Positions 12,279 through 25,200 of a stretch of 64,000 bases of DNA are shown piece after piece. The notes beneath the pieces are model-generated. The model had not been told where the DNA came from. It made no database searches and saw only the letters and a list, made by a program, of their open reading frames with translations. The stretch lies in NCBI RefSeq assembly GCF_024868665.1, contig NC_079898.1, positions 17,976,403-18,040,402 of the forward strand, in the 5' to 3' direction. How positions within the stretch are numbered: position 1 is the first letter of the stretch; each line of letters opens with the position of its first letter. The translations under genes were made by a program, and so were the position numbers. Origin of the DNA: Triplophysa rosa (taxonomy: Eukaryota; Chordata; Actinopteri; Cypriniformes; Nemacheilidae).

Positions 12279-15200
12279 TCAAAGCTTGCTTTGAATGCTC
12301 TGTAGTCTCCATGTTTTTCTGACATCTTCCTCTGCGTTGTCTAATGCCTTAAACACAGCGTCATTTCCAGTTTGAGCAAAGAGTCTCAGCAGCGGCTCAA
12401 GAACTGTCACTGGGATGCTGAAGTTGAGGTGAGGATATGTCACTTTTGCTGAAAAGTCTCTTGTGTTGCTAGACACGACTCCTACAATAACAGTATATAA
12501 AAGAAAGCATGAAATCTTCAGTCCTCACATTTAAGAAAACAATATGCTTTAATTGGTCACACGGTGCCCTCTTCTGGTTAGAGAAGGTATAGCACAATAG
12601 AATAATGCATGTGGTTGTCAGTTAAAGCCACAATATGGAAGAATTTTGTTATGAAATATACAAAAATCACTTGCACAGTGTGATATATTTCATGCAGTTG
12701 TGTACTTACATTATCCCAAATGTTCCCAAGAATGTGCAAATCCAGAGAAATTCCTATTTAAAATAACGGCCCGTCCCTTGTCTCCCTTGTCTCTGTTGCA
12801 TATCAGTGACATAATATCCGGTGCTCCGCACTACCCTCAGTTTCCGGTTGTAGAAACTACGGCAACACGCAAATGCGGAAGTGGCTATACAGCATCTGAG
12901 ACGCAGCATCTGTTGTTCTGTTATTATGGATCACGATTACTCTTTGGCAAGTAAAGGAACCCCCAAAAAGTGTAAACGTAGGCCAAATGAGGCAAGCAGG
13001 CTTATGGACAAACGAAGAAATAAAACAAGGATTCATATCCTTTTTTATATCAATAAAAGCGTTTTCTAAATGGAGAGAGCTTCGCGACCAACTTGGACTC
13101 GACAGAGACTCCGCTCTCGCAAGTGTTTTAATAGACAGGTAAGCACTTTTTTTTATTGTACATGAAATACTCATGCACAGATTATTTGAATAGTTATGAA
13201 TGCAGTTACTCTATGAAATACAACAGTATATGTCGCACAAAAATATGTAGCCAATAACGTTACTTGTAAATGATGTGGGTTCGTTCCAATTTACTTTTTA
13301 AACGACGACTGTATGACTGTTTTAAACAGGTAAAACTGTGTAGCATTACGCTACAAAATCAACTGACAAAGTCCAATATCAGTCGCGGGCTAACGTAACA
13401 TTACAGTCCACGTTTCTTGCAAGCTAATTCATTACGATGACAAAATAAAAGTAATTCATTACCTCGTCCGTGAACATGATGGGCGATCTCCATATGCCTC
13501 TGGATGGTGAAAACGACATGTCCCATAATTCCACTCTCCTACATAACATCATTTAGCTTCGCCTTTTGTTGTTGTTTCGAAAGTGCGCCATCTAGCGGTC
13601 CAAATATTCCATATTGTGGCTTTAAGGTTAACGTGTGTAATTTCTGAGCCACTAATGGCACAAAACAGAACTGCAAAAATAATGACTGTTATCAGACCAG
13701 TAGCCCCACCCCACATTCACACCATTGGTTGAGCCGATGAATGATATTACCCAATAGTTCCCCAGTGCTAGGACGAACCACAGCGCCACCACTGGCTCCA
13801 GACTGTACTGCACATGTAGTTTGCAACATCACAGGTTGTGACTGATGGGTGATGACTCTGGATAAGATCCCTGACGTCAAGGAAGGTCCAGAGCTACCTC
13901 CTAAAGCCCCGTAACCGATGACAACTACGTCCTCACCTGAACCAAGACAGAAAATGGGAGAAAGTACATGCAGAACTAATGTTATTGTCATATGTGCTTG
14001 TGTATTGTACTTACTATGAAAATGATTAAGTTTATATTTATATTGTAATTATGTCATAAAAACAATACATGTAATAAATGTAAATTAATCTGCATGTAAT
14101 TAAGGCATATTTGGAGCCAGAAATCTCAAGACTCAAATATGTTGTCTCATTTTATAAGTAATTATAAAATGGGTGCACTCTACCTGGGTTAAAGTGTGTG
14201 GCAAACCGGGGAGTTAGTAAATTCAAGACGGGCTCCTGAAGCTTCACCACAGCAATATCATAGGGAGATGATGGTGCTGATGAGTACAGCACCTCACCAC
14301 TCACTGTATGAAATCTGAAAAAAGTGTATTTATTTTACTGCAAAGGAGATGGCGATTACACACAATTCTTTATGAATGCTTACATTTTAACAAAGACTAA
14401 CAATATTTGTATTTTCTAGACCAATTTGCATAAATTCAAAGTACAGCATACCTTCCTCCCATGTTGGCTTTGACTGTAAGCACCGATTTGTCATTCACCA
14501 CATGCCTGCAGGTCAGTACCAATTGCTGGTTTAGCAGTACACCAGAACCCCACAAGTAACCAGCGTCGATCAGTACCACATCTGGGTAACGTTCACACCC
14601 ACACACTGACCTGACATTGTTTGTTAATGGTGCTTGAAGAGAATTATAGATGAACTCTGATGACATCTTTGTCAGTGACTTCTGAGACTCAACAACCTTT
14701 AGCATATTTTTCAGAATTAAATGAACAGAGCACACTAATGTCAACCCAATCCATTCGTCTGACTTCCAGCATAGTGGTGAAATGATCAGACCCACAAGGT
14801 AAGCTCTATCTTCTTGACTAACAAACAGTCCTCCTCCTTCAGTGCCAGGCAAGCAGCGGGCATCAGTCAGGATCAGTGCATTTTCATCTCCGGCAAGATT
14901 ACTCACAATACCTTTACTGATGGTGTTCATGAAAAGATCTGGACAGAGACCACCAAAAGGAGATCCACAGGCGAGGACAGCAAATCCCTTTTTAAGATTG
15001 CAACTCTTCAACCATGGCACAGATTCACTAAAGGTGGATGAAGTAGGCACTTTAAGAAAAGCAAACCAGCTTAGGAACCTGGAGTGTTTCAGAACCCCTG
15101 TGTCCTCACTGCCACTATAAAAACCCCAGTTATCTGCCCTCTTGAAGATTTTATGAAATGCGTCTTGAAACTCTAAACAGTTAACCATCATTAACAGTTT

Positions 15201-15518
15201 CGCCTCTTGACGGATCACGTTGGGTCGGTCCATTATCCTCTGGTTACAGTTATCGGAAACGTCAGTACGCTTTGTGTAATCTACGTACACTTTCATATGT
15301 TTACAAAAATTGTCAAAATACAACGGGTTTGAGTCATTTTTCGCGAAATGTTCATTTATAAACTCAGAAAACACAATGCCAGTGCAGACTACAATTCCAT
15401 ACTGGGAGTTTACAAATACTCCACTACAACTCATTGCTTTATTCTGAGACCCAGAACTGAGGTCGAGGGGCGTCTCAGATGCTGTGACAACACAACACGC
15501 CTCCTCAATAGTCTTCAT
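12279..15518 (-). CDS. tysnd1: Trypsin-like peroxisomal matrix protease (TYSND1)
   Basis: Peroxisomal leader-peptide processing protease. In mammals it cleaves PTS2 leaders and PTS1-bearing beta-oxidation enzymes. Coding exons on the minus strand: 15518-14452, 14314-14184, 13936-13751, 12481-12279. Together they are 1587 nt, or 528 residues (human about 566). The start is the ATG at 15518, which opens a frame of 355 codons. Catalytic triad by position: His in LTCRHVV at the end of exon 1, Asp in SPYDIAVVKL in exon 2, Ser in SGASGGA in exon 3. The last exon has the conserved YPHLNFSIPVTVL segment and ends in Ser-Lys-Leu-stop, a canonical PTS1 signal. The N-terminal half is the less conserved pro-region. 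The last intron, about 1.27 kb, carries a TIR element (12622-13625). sar1a lies upstream on the same strand. Confidence 0.94.
12622..13625. mobile_element. Non-autonomous TIR DNA transposon carrying an exon-like fragment
   Basis: A perfect 19-bp terminal inverted repeat, TTAAAGCCACAATATGGAA at the left and TTCCATATTGTGGCTTTAA at the right, bounds about 1.0 kb inside the last tysnd1 intron. A 3-bp TTA/TAA target site would fit the PIF/Harbinger group, but the TSD cannot be separated from the TIR, so the superfamily is uncertain. The plus strand holds a conserved-looking coding fragment (12926-13138), listed separately. Confidence 0.75.
12926..13138 (+). pseudogene. Exon-like coding fragment inside the TIR element
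   Basis: An ATG at 12926 opens a basic frame (MDHDYSLASKGTPKKCKRR). After a run of Ts near 13040 the coding signal continues in another frame with KAFSKWRELRDQLGLDRD and ASVLIDR, then a good splice donor (ACAG|GTAAGC at 13138/13139). The motif resembles an N-terminal segment that I recall from repetitive fish genes of unknown function, often near transposon-derived domains. That link is from memory and unverified. The frame break makes it a probable pseudo-exon carried by the element. Confidence 0.45.
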
Positions 15519-17042
15519 TTTTCATGAATTAAAACTGATCGCAATAAAAAAGCTAGATAATTTAGGCGTTTAGGGCATGAGTTATCGCACCTTAAAGAGC
15601 AACACTTTACTACTACATTAATTCACAGATGTGTCAACCAACGGGCTAAAACGATTCTTAAAAGTAAGTAGAGTTAATTAAAGTAAGTTAATTCATACCC
15701 AATTTTTATTAATATATCGGCGAACCAACCCACTGAAGTTGTACGACCACAGCATAAAGTCTTCACCTGCATAATTTCCGGATATGATTTGATTGGTGTA
15801 GACGTCATCACGTGATCATATAGCACGTCGATCCATTGGCTAATCGGCAGTTCATACAAAGCTGCTGCTTTCCGCGTTGGACCAATTGCTTGTTAAAGGC
15901 TGTGGTTTGCCTGCATAACTAAGATTAAATTCTGTTTTGCAAAAGTTTTCTTTCTTATTTTTTAAAATGCGTTTTATGGTTCATACATGCTTTGAAATAT
16001 ATGCATACATATATGTACACAAGGAAATTCAAAATATTGTATTGCATTCATATTTTATTTGTAAAGCTTACATAAATATTGTGTTACAAGTTGCATGTAC
16101 ACAATTAGCCATTTCAACAGCCAGCATTTCACATAAACCTATTTACAGGCAAGTGACCCAGTAATGACACGTTTTCATATTGCACAGGCATCTTTTCTAT
16201 GAAATAAAGAAAGCCTCTGTACTCTCATGTCAAAGCTGCAAAATCACAGCTGACAGTCAAAAAGTATTTATTGCACTGATTATTCAGGTAGTCTAGTGTT
16301 GTAGTTAAACAGACCAATGCGGATACATAGATGCAACTATGTGTTACATCAGCACTGTTTTAAAAGTATCAAAACACTATAATAGCAAACATTTTCATGT
16401 TTAAATATTAAAAACGAATCAAAAATATTATATCACTTTGATGAGTATGTATACATAGGCAAAACACCTCATCACTTCAAAAGTTCTTTTGTATAGGTGG
16501 AAAATGAAGCTGAAAAGTTTTATTAAAGACCACCAGCATTAAGGCACAGAGGTAATGTAACACAAAACACTGATTTTGTGTCATTTGATGATTTTTACAT
16601 CATCAAAATGTATCACAGCACAAATAATGACCTGAATGAAAGTCCATGATTCAAATGAACAAAGGTGTGTTTACACTTGGCAGGGTATACGTTACTGACA
16701 TGAAGGTAAAAGAAGGTGTTTTGTACCACTGTCAATATCTTTTTAAATTACCCATATACATCAACTACTATCATATTGTTTTCTATCCCTGCTTTTAGAA
16801 AAGTAAACAGCATCTTTAAATGCTATAAAAATGTACTTGCTTGGATACACATTAAATGAATGTTTATCTAAGCCTATTCTATAGCCACACTGGATTTTAA
16901 AGGCTCAAATAACAAAATATACAACACCCCTGTTTCCTATAGTTTTATTACAATATTAATTAATAAGACAATTAATTAATGAATAACTAAGGGTATATGG
17001 ATTTTGATAAATAAATTGTAATAAATCATGACATTAAACATG
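15519..17042 (-). other. tysnd1 promoter region and sar1a 3' UTR
   Basis: The first few hundred bases above 15518 should contain the tysnd1 promoter, with no clear TATA box. The rest is AT-rich sequence downstream of the sar1a stop. Minus-strand AATAAA signals at 16268-16273 and 16054-16059 are candidate sar1a polyadenylation sites. No further gene seen. Confidence 0.55.
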
Positions 17043-18386
17043 CTAATCAATATACTGAGAAAGCCAACGAAAACCTTCACCATATCCTTGTCTCTTCAAC
17101 ACACTACACATAAACACTTCCATTGGCCTTAGGTTGAGATCCTTTAGTGACACATTTCCCTGTGTAGACACAGAAACAAAAAAACTTGTAAAGCTCCAGA
17201 AAATTTTAATAGATATGATATAAATACAGTATATCTAATTTCTAAACAGTTTGCAACACTTAGATTCTGTACCCTAAGCCTCAGCTCGATTCTGGTTTAT
17301 AATCATTTTCTATTTACTGTCCAGTTAATAATAAAGTTATTTTACTGAAACATATTTCCAATTAACGTACCTTTCCAGTGGTGTGTCCATAAAGACCAAA
17401 CATTCCTCTAAGGGCATCCTCACTAACTGCTTCTGGACGATCAATTTTATTCCCCAAAATAAGGATTGGCACATTGGAGATTGTTTCATCAGTTAGGAGA
17501 GCCTATGATTCGAGAAGTATGTCAGATAATAATATAGCATAAATATTTAAATGTATAAGTAGGCCTAATGTAAAACAAATACGTACATCCAGCTCAACTT
17601 TGGCTTCAAGTAGGCGTTCATGGTCAGCACAATCAACAAGGTAGACTATTCCATTTATTGCTGGTAGATAATTCTTCCAAACCCTTCTTGCTGAGAGAAT
17701 AAAGAACAGACAAGAGCGGTTTGTTACATTGTGTCCAGAATTTCTAAAATGATTGCACTGATGAATGTATTTTTATTTTAGGCCCACAATCATTGTTTAT
17801 TATGCCAGTTTAGAAAAGTATTTTAAAGAGATACCTAAGTAATATCTCCACATTTACCTTGAGCATGACCACCTAGATCAAATGTTGTGAAAGTCATTCC
17901 AGCGATAGACAGCTCCTCAGATGCTAGAGTACAGAGCATAAACAGGACACAACACATTGTGTACATTGGTTTCTTCAGTGTACAACGTAAATGTCATTTT
18001 AAATGTATGCATTATTCATCAAAAGGATGATGTATATTGTAGTGAAAGAAAACTTTACTTACTAGGGTGAAGTGTTGGAACATGCTGCCCTAGTCGATCA
18101 TCTTTTAGCATGTGCAATAATGTTGTTTTTCCAGCATTGTCTAATCCAAGAAAAACAAGTTTCCCAGACTTTTTATATAATCCTACAACGAATGAGAGTA
18201 CGAAGGGAAAATACATAGTTAAGTTAGTTTAGTTAAATGAAGTTGTGCCTGCCAACTGTTGCATCAACGCTGAAGGGCAAAGTTTATGCTAAAACCATGA
18301 GCACTTTAACTTCAGGCTGATACTTTACCTAATAACTGTAGGACACTGCTGAATCCTCTGTAGAGCCAGTCAAATATGAAAGACAT
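17043..18386 (-). CDS. sar1a: Small GTPase SAR1A (COPII coat)
   Basis: Sar1-type GTPase that starts COPII vesicle budding at ER exit sites. Coding exons on the minus strand: 18386-18329, 18182-18063, 17923-17858, 17690-17587, 17502-17371, 17159-17043. They total 597 nt, exactly the 198 residues usual for Sar1. The N-terminus [20 protein letters not shown] is the hydrophobic/amphipathic helix that inserts into membrane and binds Sec23/24. Nucleotide motifs: P-loop GLDNAGKT, switch II DLGGH, GNKID, and the C-terminal [17 protein letters not shown] splice acceptor about 16 nt above the ATG (exon starting at 18402) shows that a 5' noncoding exon exists. The call of sar1a rather than sar1b rests on residue similarity and on the neighbours tysnd1 and ppa1. 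A fish-specific duplicate name cannot be settled here. Confidence 0.92.
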
Positions 18387-19478
18387 TTTTTTCCTTTGCT
18401 CCCTGAAATTAAATGATGACAAAATGAGAGAATTGTTCTCTGGCAAAACCATACAGTCCTATCATTTTAAAAGGTGCTGTTAACTACAAAATAAGCTACT
18501 GTACTGTAAAAAGGTGATGAACCATATACCAATAACAAATTACCCCCACAGTTATTTAAACAGTTTGCATGTCTGCATAAACATTCACCTAAGTATATTG
18601 AAGAAAATAAAGTAAAAACCTCAAAGCTATTAACCACCCAGCCTTTTTAGTTGTGAGACCTCACCAAATTCTTTATATATTTGATATATTTTTACATATA
18701 CAAATGACACTGTTAAACAGTTTTAACACGAACTCATGCTCTTAAGATCTGTTGTAAACAAGTGTTCATACAATACTTAATTGTTTGTTTTGCTATTTCT
18801 GTGGCTTTGCATTTCTGCTGCAGAACATTGGGGAAAAGTGGAAGCCTTAACTTAACAAGTATACTTTGAAGAAAAGAAATGCGAACTCTCAAAATATTAT
18901 ACCCTTGCACACAACAAGCAAGAAACTATTTCTAGTTGCGAGACCTTGTCACTTGACGCCATGGATATAGCGCACAGACATAGCTGTCACTCAAATGACA
19001 GTAACTCTAAGCTTAATGTTCCACTGTTTCTATACATTAATAGCATGCCGTATGATCTTATATTTTGTAATGTAAATAACAAGGAATATACGTAATAATG
19101 TTTTTATTTCATATGCCCATCCTTCATGTAATTGTCACCGTATACGCTCGTTTTGAGCCCAAATGTTTAGCGCGCACATTCCAGAAACGCGTCCGTTCAC
19201 TGGAGGCGCGCTTTGCAATACAGAGCAAACAAGGGCCAAATGCGCCTGTTAAAATAAATAAAAGCTTAAACCTGGCACTGCATTGCGCAGTCAAATGGGT
19301 GAAAAACAGGTGTAGCTCAACACATTCTTTTACACAGAGAGACCGTGTTCGGTGTTAAAAGTTATTGCCATTGTGCGTTTAATCCGGTAAGGCTATTTTA
19401 CCAGGCGCAAGAAAATGCGTCAGTTACACTGAAGTATTACAAACAACAATGCGTCACACAAAAACATATATGCCAAAC

Positions 19479-19560
19479 CTGGAAGGGTCCGCGTCTACAG
19501 TAAAGCAGTCCGCTCACTGTGTTGTGCTGCTGAACGCCGATCCAACATTGACGTTTAACC
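19479..19560 (-). other. Probable sar1a 5' noncoding exon
   Basis: A minus-strand donor (CCAG|GTTTGG, exon end at 19479) follows a GC-richer stretch in a suitable position to join the acceptor at 18402. The upstream limit and transcription start are guesses. Confidence 0.4.
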
Positions 19561-19805
19561 GGAACTGCGTAGTTGTAAAGGATGGTCTCACGTCAATTCT
19601 AGTTTATCAACTGGAATCTGGTTGCTAAATGATAAATGTGACCCACAGCTGACGCGATCTGGCCCATATTACTGTTAAAATGTAAAAAAAATACAAGAAT
19701 CAAAATTTCGCAGGTTATCAATGGATCCGTCCGGCTGATGCGTGCTTTTGCTGCAGCAGCTTTTTAAAGGACCATAGAAACTTTGAGAAGGTTTTAGAGA
19801 CTATG

Positions 19806-20045
19806 GCCCGGCTTCACAGACACGGTTTAACTTAAACCAGGACTATGCCTTAGTTGAATTAAGATATTTATGTGTCGCTTTTATAAAAATGCATTAAAAG
19901 AATACATTACGGGTGTGCATCTCGAGACAAAACAATGGCACTGATATGTTTTAAGATATTTCTGGGCAAGTTATATTCAGTTAAGACAGGTCACACATTC
20001 ATTTTAGTCTGGGGCTAGCCTTAAGCCTTGTCTGTGAAACCGGGC
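19806..20045. mobile_element. Short TIR element (MITE)
   Basis: The left end GCCCGGCTTCACAGACA and the right end TGTCTGTGAAACCGGGC form an imperfect inverted repeat about 240 bp apart. Inner segments (AACCAGGACTATGCCTTAGTT against TAGTCTGGGGCTAGCCTTAA) also pair loosely. No coding sequence. I could not define a target duplication. Confidence 0.6.
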
Positions 20046-20050
20046 ATATA

Positions 20051-21606
20051 CAGTGGCTTGCAAACGTATTAATCCCCCTTCATTTTATTCAAATTTTGTT
20101 ATGTTGCTTTATTATCTTAAACTACTTTAAATTAAAAATAATTTACATTGATCTACACTCCATGCACAATAATGACAAAACAAAAAACAGGTTTGTGACA
20201 ACTTTGCAAATTTATTAAAAATTAAAAACTGAAGTAAGTACATTGCATTAGTATTCATACCCTTTTATGGGACACTTGAAATTTAGCTCAGAAGCATTAG
20301 TTTTGCTTGTTGATGTTTATACACTTCGAGTGGAGTTAACCTGTGCCAAATTCAATTGAATAAGTATGATTTGGAGCGGCACGTACATACCTCTCTATAA
20401 AGGGTGCAACAGCTGAAAATGCATATCAAAGTAAAAACCAAGACATGAGTTCAAAAGAACTGCCAGTAGAGCTTTGAGACAGGATTGTATCAAGGCACAG
20501 ATCTGGGGAAGACTTCTGAAAAAAATCTGCTGTATTGAAGGTTCACAGAAGCATGTAGCCTCCATTTATCCACAATGAAAGAGGTTTGGAACCACCAGAT
20601 CTCTTACTTGAGCTGACCTCCTGTCCAAACTGAGCCATCGATGAGGAAGGGTCTCAGTTAGAGCGGTGACCAAGAAGCTGATGATTACTCAGGTTGAGCT
20701 CCATGATCATATATGGAGATGGGAGAAACTTACAGAAGGACAAACATCACTGCAACACTCCACCAATCTGGGCTTTATGGCTTAGTGGCCAGACTCAAGC
20801 CTTTGCTCAGTGAAGACACATGGAAACTTGAAATATGCAAAAACGTACTTCAACGAATCTTTCAAACTGTCAGAAACAAGATGTTCTGGTCTGATGAATC
20901 TCAGATTCATGCATCATGTCTGGAGAAAAACAAGCACTGCTCAACACCTGTACAATACCGTCTTAACAGTAAAGTGTAGTGGAAACAGCATCATGATGTG
21001 GGGGTGTTTCTCAGCTTCAGGGACTGTACACAAAATACGGAGATAATGATCATGAAAACCTAGCCCAGAACATTCAGAACCTCGGACAGGGCAGAAGGTT
21101 CATTCTCCAACATGACAATGATCCTAAGCACACAACTAAAACAATGCAAGAGTGGCTTATGGACAACTCTGTCTATGTCCTTGAGTGGCCCAGCTAGTGC
21201 TTGAACCCAACTGAACATCTCTGTAGAAACCTGAAAATGTTTGTCTACTGATGATCTCCATCCAACCTGACAGAGTTTGAGAGGATCTGAGGAGAAGAAT
21301 GACAGAAAATTGCCAAATGCAGATGTGTAAAGCTTTTCACATCATACCCAAAAAGATTTGAGTCTGTAAAGGCGCTATAACCATTTTCTGAGTTGAGGGT
21401 ATGAATACTTATGCAATGTACTTATTTTTGTTTTTAATTTTTAATAAATTTGCAAAGCTGTCAAAATCAGTTTTTTGTTTTGTCATTATTGTGCATGGAG
21501 TGTAGATTAATGTAAAAAATAATCATTTAAAGTAGTTTAAGATAAGGCAGCAGCATAACAAAAGGTGAATCAAATGAAGGGGGATGAATACTTTTGCAAG
21601 CCACTG
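20051..21606 (+). mobile_element. Degenerate Tc1/mariner element
   Basis: Flanked by TA on both sides (20049-20050 and 21607-21608). Ends CAGTGGCTTGCAAACG and CTTTTGCAAGCCACTG, with an inner pair of inverted segments (GTACATTGCATTAGTATTC at the left, GAATACTTATGCAATGTAC at the right), so the TIRs are over 200 bp. The interior carries plus-strand transposase remains (FWSDESQ and a DDE-domain segment GGVSQLQG-like) broken by stops and frameshifts. An old, immobile copy between sar1a and ppa1. Confidence 0.88.
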
Positions 21607-22005
21607 TAGGTGTTATTATAACAGCTCAGACATGCTTGTCACTCATTGCGTGTAGATGACAACAATGTCTACATTATTGTCTATATATGTATATATCTAA
21701 TTTAAAAAAATGCATAAGCTACTCCGCAATTTACCCGTGCAGAAATTAACTATGGTTTCGTAAAAAAAGTAACCCAAAAGTAACAAAAGTTTGGTTTTAT
21801 TTGTTGTAAAACCATAGCAACTATAAATTGACCATGGTCTCATAGTAACATAAGTAGCATAGTTTAACTATTTGTAGAGGTAACACAAATGGTAATAAAT
21901 CTGCCATAAACCTTAACCTTTGCGTTAATTAAATTTTCCTAAGGGTAGACGTTATACAGAATTTTCAAAAGAGTATTTTACAACAGCAGTATCGTTGTGA
22001 AAAGC

Positions 22006-22011
22006 TTTATT
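22006..22011 (-). terminator. Candidate ppa1 polyadenylation signal
   Basis: AATAAA on the minus strand about 240 nt below the ppa1 stop codon, which gives a short 3' UTR. Confidence 0.5.
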
Positions 22012-22251
22012 AAAGCAATTGTTCAGAATGATACAGTACCTGAGTTTGACCAGACTGCTTCCTAACTTTAGTATCTGTTAAACAGAATATCAAACAGGAA
22101 ACTTAACTTAAGACATCGGTTAGCACTTTTAACTGTATTTGTGACTTTCAGTCCCCCCTACAAGGTGTACTTATGTCTTTCTAAAATGTACATTGTACTA
22201 TACAGATATTCTAAACGTGATCAGACTGGTCCATCCACAGTGTTATCTTCC

Positions 22252-25200
22252 TCAGTTCTTCGCATAGTAAAACCATTTGTCAACTGAAAAAAAATAAAGA
22301 ACCATGTAAATATTGCACAATAGTGAAAAATGCTATTTGTTTAAGACAAAAAGAGGCAAACCTGAGCAAGGAATTGGACTGCCATCTCCACACGGGCATG
22401 ACTGAAAACGTAAAGAACAAACAGATATTTATCACATTATGCGGAGTATTACACAAATCAAAGCAGAAATCTGCGAGGATGTCACTCACAATGTATTTGT
22501 TACCATATCAAAAATCACATAGGGCACCACTAAAATGCAATATATCATGATATTTGTAAGTTATCAAAATAAAATCTTGGTAATAAAACAAAATGTTCTT
22601 ACTCCATCAACAACCGCTTTGGCTTCATCTACCGAACAGTAGAAAGGACTGTCTCCTCCTGAGATACATGCGTTCTTGCTAAACAGTGAAAGAAGAAATT
22701 TTAAACTTCAAAGACTCCATGAACTTTTCTGTGTTGGTACATTTCTTATTATGGCAAAAAGTTAAAGTATGATATCAAAGTGCTTGTCCTTTCACTTAAA
22801 TAGTCAACAGCCTTCAGTTTACACCCTGTGACCACTTTATTAGGTACACCTGCACACCTGCTTGTTGAAATGTAAATAAAAGAAATGTTCTGTAACTACA
22901 AATACAAATGAAATTTTATGATTAGATATTCTAGTATGTTTGTACATCTGCAAATGTGTCATGTTTTAAAAAGAAACGGAGAAATTGCGGTTAAAATCTC
23001 ACTCCAGGGAAACAGTTAAGACATTTTAAATGCGTAAAAATATTACTGTTCATTTATAGATGAAGCAAATGGAAATTTGTGCAGCATTGTCAGATCTATG
23101 GCTTTTGGTTTCTATAGCAGCTGATCATTCGATGCTTCAAACCATAGATACATATAACTAGATGTCGCATTCAAGCTCTACAGGCACGTAGATGTGTCCG
23201 CCATCTTGGAACGGTCTACTAACGTCACTCACAGTTGACTAGAATGGCCCAACACTGCGCTGCGCAGCCATGGCTGTGAAAACCACCGGATTTAAATTCC
23301 CGAAAAATGGGATAACCTTTCGTTGTTGTCATGTGTTAGTGTAGCAGATATAATGTTTGAGTTTACACAACAATAAATATGTTTTCATAATCGTACAGAC
23401 AGCTTGATCTTGAGTGTTAACAGACCGGCTCGCACCGTTCCAATATGGCAGACGACCCACGTATAGCGGCCCATAGAAACAGATGCGATTGCGGAATCTA
23501 TGGTTCAAACGCCCTTGTGTCTGTCCGACCCAGCGACATCTTTGCACATGCGCAAAACTTCCTACTTCGGTTTTCAATCTGATCAAGTGTTTACATGTCC
23601 TATCAAGCGGATTACAAATGGCATAAACCATCCCTTACAATCATACTGAAATTTCAATCGGTGGGCATTTTTAATCTGATTGACATGTTTATATGGAGCA
23701 TTTTCATTCGGATTGGGTTTTTAATCGGATTACAATGGTCCATGTAAGCGCAGCTAGTGATGGCTACAATAAAATATCAATGCAAATACAAACAAAAGCA
23801 CATTTTGTGTACATTCTTACATATGCATGTATATTATAATATTATGAAATTATATCAAGACTGTTAAGAACAATATTGCCTTACCAGTTTAGTTCTCCGC
23901 CACTGGTCTGCTGTGAAATAAGTGCCTTCCAAAAGCCATGGGTGGTTTTGATTGTCTCAATGGCAAAGTCCTGTAATACATGTAGCATATTAACAGTGAT
24001 GTAAAGTAGGTTGAACAAGACAGCTACAGGACAAATTGTACTCCGTAGCACATTTATGTCTGATGGAGTATAAGAAATTTGTTCGGAGGACTGAACTTTT
24101 GGACTGAAAATTTGTGAATTTATTGAACAACATACTTTGTCTTTAAAGTCTCCATTGAATGCAAACTGGTTTTCCGGTTTTCCATCTGGTACTTTGTACC
24201 TCCTAAACCAATCAACTGTGGCCTCAAGGTAGCCTGGCTTGAGTCTCCTCACATCGCTAATATCTATATTTTATAACAGAGGAACAATCACACATCTTCG
24301 TCACTCTTATGAGTCAACTGGGAAGCACTGTGTGTACAGTGTGTCTGTACTTACTGTTAAAGTCTTTTGCCTCAGGGTCATCAACATTGATTGCAATAAC
24401 TTTCCAATCAGTTTCACCTTCATCAATCATTGCCAAAACTCCCAGGACTTTCACTTTGACAACATCTCCATGGGAGAGTACCTAAAAAGATCACCCAGCA
24501 TGAAGTTTATCTATCCGTGCAAAGTAAATTAGGCTATAATATAATAACTTTCCTCTGTTTTAATGAACATTTCAAAATATTGAACAAACAAAATACTGAT
24601 ACCTTGTTACCAATTTCACAGACATCAATCGGGTCATTATCACCACAATACCCTGTGTCTTTGTCTTTGTGCCCAGGGTCTTCCCAAGTCTGTCAGAAAA
24701 AGGAGCATACACAGACAGACAGTTTATATAGAAACTGTATTATTTTGTACAGTGCATCAGCAATGATAAACAGTGACTTTAACTTTACTTGGAAAACGTA
24801 AAGGTCATGGAGTACATGGAGATTGTATTTTATGTGTTTCTATGTATTTAGTGTTTCTTATTAATCCCTAATTTGTTTTATATGACATGTTACATGTAAG
24901 ATTTAAGATTTAGATTTAGATTCAATTTATTGTCATTGCACATGTACAAGTACAAGGCAACGAAATGTGACCTCTGCATTTAACCCATACAGAGAGTAGT
25001 GAACACACGTACCCCCGGAGCAGTGGGCAGCTATCACTACAGCGCCCGGGGAAAATGTACATAGTCAGTGTATGTTTATATGGCTTACTTGTGGGATTGC
25101 TCCATAATTCCAAATATAGCCTTTGTGTGGGAAAACATTGGCCACATAACGCAAATTGCCCTTCTTCACATCTTGCTTAATTGGGTTCAGAGGGTCTTTT

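Noticed and set aside
15674..15859. 61-codon minus-strand frame upstream of tysnd1
   Set aside because: Probably 5' flanking or promoter sequence; no homology and not in frame with the tysnd1 start.
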